Shown in pieces: positions 29,014-31,867 of a stretch of 31,867 nt of DNA. The DNA comes from Selenomonas sp. (GTDB lineage Bacteria > Bacillota > Negativicutes > Selenomonadales > Selenomonadaceae): NCBI RefSeq assembly GCF_022771645.1, contig NZ_JALFCU010000090.1, positions 1-31,867 on the forward strand, read 5' to 3'. Position numbers and translations under genes: made by a program. The notes beneath the pieces are model-generated. The model was not told the origin of the DNA. It searched no databases and saw only the letters and a list, made by a program, of their open reading frames with translations. Within the stretch, counting starts at the first letter, position 1, and every line of letters begins with the position of its first letter.

Positions 29014-30555
29014 TTATGCCATGTTCAGCCGACGCTGCGCCAGAATCTTGTTGATCGCGGCGTCGATCGCGCTGTCGAGGGCGACGGAGATTTCTTCGTC
29101 GGTCGACTGGAGGGCGGCGGCGTCTTCGTCGGAGATGATGTCGACGAGGAGGCCAAAGCGTTCGCCGTATTTCTGCTTGCAGAGCGCGCCGAAGATGAGG
29201 CCGAGGACGCACCAGCCGCCGACCATGGCCCATTCTTCGGGCGCGAGCGCGGCGCCGGAGTCCGGGATGATGTACATTGCGACCATGAAGCCGCTCATGA
29301 GAATGGCGAGCGCGCCGACGATTTTATAGTGGCCGACGCGGAACGGACGCGCGAGGTCCGGCTCTTTGCTGCGCAAAATGACGAACGAGATCGCGACCAT
29401 GCAGTACGCGACGCAGCAGCCGAAATTGCCGGCGTCGACGATCCAGACGAGCATCTTGCGGCCGGCGAACGGCGCGAGGATCGTGAGCGCGCCGATGAGG
29501 TAGAGCGCGTTGACAGGCGTCTTGTAGAGCGGATGGAGCTTCGAGAACGTCTTCGGCACCATATACGACTCGGCCATGGAGTACAGCGCGCGGCTGCCGC
29601 CCATGAGGAAGGAGTTCCAGCTCGTGACGATGCCGCACATGCCGCCGATGATGATGACTTTCGCCATCATCTGGGAGTTCATGACCTTTGCCATGGCGTC
29701 GGCCGTGACGAGGCCGCCGGCGCTGTCTTCCGCTGCGAGGATCTCCGGGCCGGACAGCGCGAGGCCGACGGCGATGATGACGAGCGCGTAGAACACGACG
29801 GAGAGGACGACGGATAGGATGAGGATCTTGCCGATTTTCTTCAGCTCGACGTTGATCTCCTCGGCGGCCTGCGGGATGACGTCGAAGCCGATGAAGAAGA
29901 ACGGCGTCATGACGGCGACAGCGAGCGTCGTCTTCAGCATGGAAAAGCCGTCGTCGCCGACGAACATCTGCGCCTCGAGGTTCGCGCTGTCGCCATTGAT
30001 GGCCGACGCGACCATGAGCAGGATGCCCGCGCCCGCGATGATGACGGTGAGGAGGGTCTGGAGCTTCGCGGCCGCCTTGACGCCGCGGATGTTGACGTAT
30101 GTCATGAGGATGGCGACGCCGATGGCGACGGCGAGCCACGACGCATAGATGTCAAAGCCCTCGACCGTGTAGAGGTAGCCCTGCAAAAAGTCGGGGTAGA
30201 GGAACGTCACAATCGTCGGCAGCGCGCACGCCTCGAAACAGGCGACGCTGGCGTAGCCGAGGACGATGGCCCATGTACAGACGAACGAGCCGATCGGGCC
30301 CATGGCCCGATGCGAAAAGACGTGCTCGCCGCCGCACTGCGGCATGGCGCTCGTGAGCTCGGCGTACGTGAGGCCGACGAAGAAGACCATGATGCCGCCG
30401 ATGACGAAGCCGAGCGCCGCGCCGAGCACGCCGCCGGTCGTGATCCACGAGCCGGACGACACGACCCAGCCCCAGCCGATCATGGCGCCGAACGCGATGA
30501 CGAGGATGTCCCAGGATGAGAGGACTTTATCGAAAGAAGATGATTTCTGTTCCAT
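29014..30555 (-). CDS. APC-superfamily amino acid permease
   Basis: A 513-aa transporter with about 12 membrane segments. The first helix has the APC glycine-rich binding break ('AFGAMIGWGWVVSSGSW'). 'GLTYAELTSAMPQCGGEHVF' and 'FFFIGFDVIPQAAEEINVEL' match helices 2 and 6 with their loops. A cytoplasmic C-terminal tail of about 60 residues is Asp/Glu-rich, then basic. The substrate is not readable; an amino acid or amine is likely. ATG 30555 has AAGGAG 11 nt upstream. It follows the cytidylate-kinase-like gene by 53 bp on the same strand and is probably cotranscribed. No clear terminator was found after it, although the hairpin at 28924-28952 may act as one. Confidence 0.92.
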   Translation of the reverse strand: MEQKSSSFDKVLSSWDILVIAFGAMIGWGWVVSSGSWITTGGVLGAALGFVIGGIMVFFVGLTYAELTSAMPQCGGEHVFSHRAMGPIGSFVCTWAIVLGYASVACFEACALPTIVTFLYPDFLQGYLYTVEGFDIYASWLAVAIGVAILMTYVNIRGVKAAAKLQTLLTVIIAGAGILLMVASAINGDSANLEAQMFVGDDGFSMLKTTLAVAVMTPFFFIGFDVIPQAAEEINVELKKIGKILILSVVLSVVFYALVIIAVGLALSGPEILAAEDSAGGLVTADAMAKVMNSQMMAKVIIIGGMCGIVTSWNSFLMGGSRALYSMAESYMVPKTFSKLHPLYKTPVNALYLIGALTILAPFAGRKMLVWIVDAGNFGCCVAYCMVAISFVILRSKEPDLARPFRVGHYKIVGALAILMSGFMVAMYIIPDSGAALAPEEWAMVGGWCVLGLIFGALCKQKYGERFGLLVDIISDEDAAALQSTDEEISVALDSAIDAAINKILAQRRLNMA

Positions 30556-30608
30556 GATGTGTCACGCTCCTTTTTGGAGTTCCGGCGCACGAGACGTGTG
30601 CCTGTGGT

Positions 30609-31328
30609 TTACGCGAGGACTGGCGGGTGGTCGGGGGCGCTGGATAGCGGCGCAGCCTCGGCGGCTGTGCTGACGGTGGTCGTGTCGATGTCCGCCGCGC
30701 TCTCGATGTCGAAATGCGCGAGCGCGAGCTTTTCGATGAGCGCCGCCGTGCGGTCGATGCCGAGGAGGGACGCGTCGATGAGCATGTGGCGGTTGTGGCG
30801 GTCGCCACGGTACGTGCCCGTCACCTGCTTGTAGCGGGCGTGGAGGTCTTCGTCGCTCTTGTCGATGAGGAGCTTGGCCTCCGTCCTTGTGAGGTTGTGG
30901 TCTTTCATGACGACGTTCAGCCGGACGTCCGACGGCGCGTAGATGAAGACGTTCAGCGTCTTGACGTCCGCGTGGCGCAGGATGTGGTCGGCGCAGCGGC
31001 CGACGAAGACGCACGAGCCGCGCGCGGCGAGGCGGCGCACCGTCTCGCGCTGGAGGAACACGACGCGGTCCGTGAGGTTGTGGTAGCGGATGGCGCCGAG
31101 CTTCTTCGGGTCTGTCGATTGGTCCGTGTCGCGGCCGCGGATGGCGTGGCCTTTCTCCGCCTTGTCGAGGAGGTCTTTCGAGAAGCCGGCCTCTTCGATG
31201 ATGTCGTCGATGAGGTCGCGGTCGTAGCACGGGATGCCGAAATCGTCCGCCATCTTCTGCGCGATCGCCGGCCCGTGACAGCCATACTCGCAGCCGACCG
31301 TGATGATGACTTTTGTCTTTTCTGCCAT
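30609..31328 (-). CDS. Cytidylate kinase-like family protein
   Basis: A 239-aa P-loop protein of the cytidylate-kinase-like family, distinct from housekeeping Cmk and often found as an extra copy in anaerobic Firmicutes. The P-loop is unusual, 'CEYGCHGPAIAQKMA' (13-27), with Cys-His where Ser-Gly-like residues are common and no Lys-Ser/Thr pair. 'IPCYDRDLIDDIIEEAGFS', 'VFVGRCADHIL' and 'YAPSDVRLNVVM' are typical of the family. The C-terminal 35 residues are a low-complexity Ala/Thr/Pro tail. Biochemical activity is not established. ATG 31328 has GGGAGATGATA upstream. It leads an apparent two-gene unit with the APC permease. Confidence 0.85.
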   Translation of the reverse strand: MAEKTKVIITVGCEYGCHGPAIAQKMADDFGIPCYDRDLIDDIIEEAGFSKDLLDKAEKGHAIRGRDTDQSTDPKKLGAIRYHNLTDRVVFLQRETVRRLAARGSCVFVGRCADHILRHADVKTLNVFIYAPSDVRLNVVMKDHNLTRTEAKLLIDKSDEDLHARYKQVTGTYRGDRHNRHMLIDASLLGIDRTAALIEKLALAHFDIESAADIDTTTVSTAAEAAPLSSAPDHPPVLA

Positions 31329-31354
31329 GGGGTATCATCTCCCTAGGTTTTATG

Positions 31355-31403
31355 ATGAAAAAATAAAAAGCTACTACGGCGGTCAGATTTGTATGACCGC
31401 CGT
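31355..31403 (-). terminator. Terminator of the upstream minus-strand transcript
   Basis: A 10-bp perfect stem (31376-31385 with 31394-31403), extended by AGCTT/AAGCT, with an 8-nt loop. It is followed on the minus strand by CTTTTTATTTTTTC. It would end transcription from the aminotransferase gene, 270 bp upstream, before the cytidylate-kinase-like gene. Confidence 0.75.
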
Positions 31404-31444
31404 GGCAGCTTCGTTGCTGGTGTATGAAATTGTGGTGGTAATTT

Positions 31445-31654
31445 CAGCCTCCCTCTCCGAGGGAGGGGGACCGCGAAGCGGTGGAGCGGGTCCCATGTAC
31501 GGCAAAACAATTCGCACATCGTAACTTCCGCGGGTGCGAGTACGAAACGTTTGTGTGCGCGCACCCGCGAGGAGTTATGCCCTACGAACTCATCGAACGT
31601 ACAGGGGACCCTTTCCGACCCCTACGGGGCCACCTTCCCCTGAGGGGAAGGCTT
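31445..31654 (+). repeat. Paired palindromic (MITE-like) element downstream of the aminotransferase
   Basis: The left unit (31445-31501) and inverted right unit (31600-31654) flank a perfect core palindrome CGCGGGTGCG/CGCACCCGCG (31529-31538 with 31560-31569). The arms extend inward (GGGTCCC..TGTACG matching CGTACA.GGGACCC). The core resembles that of the 20996-21284 copy. It fills most of the 347-bp gap; no gene is inside. Confidence 0.8.
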
Positions 31655-31675
31655 CGGTTTGAGTGGCTTTTTTGC

Positions 31676-31867
31676 TTATTTCGACAAACTTTCCACCGTC
31701 TCTTTGATGATGGCCACGGCCTTGTCGCAGTCGTCCTTCGTGATGATGAGGGGCGGGATGAGGCGGATGATGTGCTTGCCGATGGCCGTGATGAGGAGGT
31801 GGCGGTCAAAGCAGCCGTGCTTGACCTCGACACCGCTGATCGTGTCATCGAACTCGCAGCCGACGAG
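31676..31867 (-). CDS. Class III aminotransferase C-terminus (ArgD-like), partial
   Basis: The last 63 codons of a gene running off the window; the start is missing. The end reads 'HGCFDRHLLITAIGKHIIRL' then 'IPPLIITKDDCDKAVAIIKE', the closing segment of pyridoxal-phosphate aminotransferases of the acetylornithine/succinyldiaminopimelate (ArgD) type. Those act in arginine or lysine synthesis. Only the non-catalytic C-terminus is visible, so substrate assignment is tentative; 4-aminobutyrate-type enzymes are an alternative. The stop is TAA at 31676-31678. Confidence 0.7.
   Translation of the reverse strand, partial: LVGCEFDDTISGVEVKHGCFDRHLLITAIGKHIIRLIPPLIITKDDCDKAVAIIKETVESLSK

Noticed and set aside
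8917..31654. Interspersed palindromes considered as a CRISPR array or as transcription terminators
   Set aside because: Copies are scattered, not regularly spaced, with no unique spacers or cas genes. Their hairpins lack T-runs.

Overview
The window looks like chromosomal DNA of a high-GC diderm Firmicute (class Negativicutes, probably Selenomonadaceae; genus uncertain). The main clues are an SLH-domain outer-membrane porin of the OmpM type (21514-22794), a secretin, and a periplasmic c-type cytochrome nitrite reductase with its own System I cytochrome c maturation genes. These sit beside ordinary Firmicute genes such as ychF-DUF951 and DegU/NarL-type regulation. No rRNA, tRNA, CRISPR array or phage module was seen.

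Layout. 17-2966 (minus): HsdS of a type I restriction system, a small membrane-anchored unknown protein, and a decayed OPT-family oligopeptide transporter pseudogene. 3134-4098 (plus): a short acyltransferase-3 protein. 4178-7281 (minus): glucose-6-phosphate isomerase and phosphogluco/phosphomannomutase. 7436-13377 (plus): an operon of a Crp/Fnr regulator, a fused CcmA-CcmB, CcmC, a C-type (CxxxY) CcmE and CcmF. 13460-13832: a tiny type I toxin-like locus. 13922-15805 (minus): nrfHA. 15830-16681: an unknown 228-aa protein. 16738-17038: a second type I toxin-like locus with a convergent antisense RNA. 17104-19455 (plus): a secretin and an orphan response regulator. 19522-20978: ychF and a DUF951 gene. 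21365-24940: OmpM and a chemoreceptor. 25047-27620: a secreted TPR protein with an unusual promoter region, a DUF4160 gene pair and an RpiB-like isomerase. 27691-31867 (minus): iron alcohol dehydrogenase, APC permease, cytidylate-kinase-like protein and the C-terminus of an ArgD-type aminotransferase.

How the genes fit together. The ccm operon exports haem and attaches it to apocytochromes; the tetrahaem NrfH and pentahaem NrfA are obvious clients. The two units share a perfect 14-bp palindrome, GTTGC-N4-GCAAC (7436-7449 and 15792-15805). It is centred 29.5 bp upstream of the -10 in both promoters, about -41.5 from the predicted transcription starts. The simplest inference is that the Crp/Fnr protein at the head of the ccm operon activates itself, ccm and nrfHA.

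The second theme is a family of MITE-like palindromic elements: five paired copies of about 200-290 bp, one deleted mini-copy and one half-copy, built from two-hairpin units of about 55 bp. Two have entered ccmAB coding sequence without breaking the frame. One sits between the Walker A and signature motifs of CcmA. The other forms the linker that fuses CcmA to CcmB.
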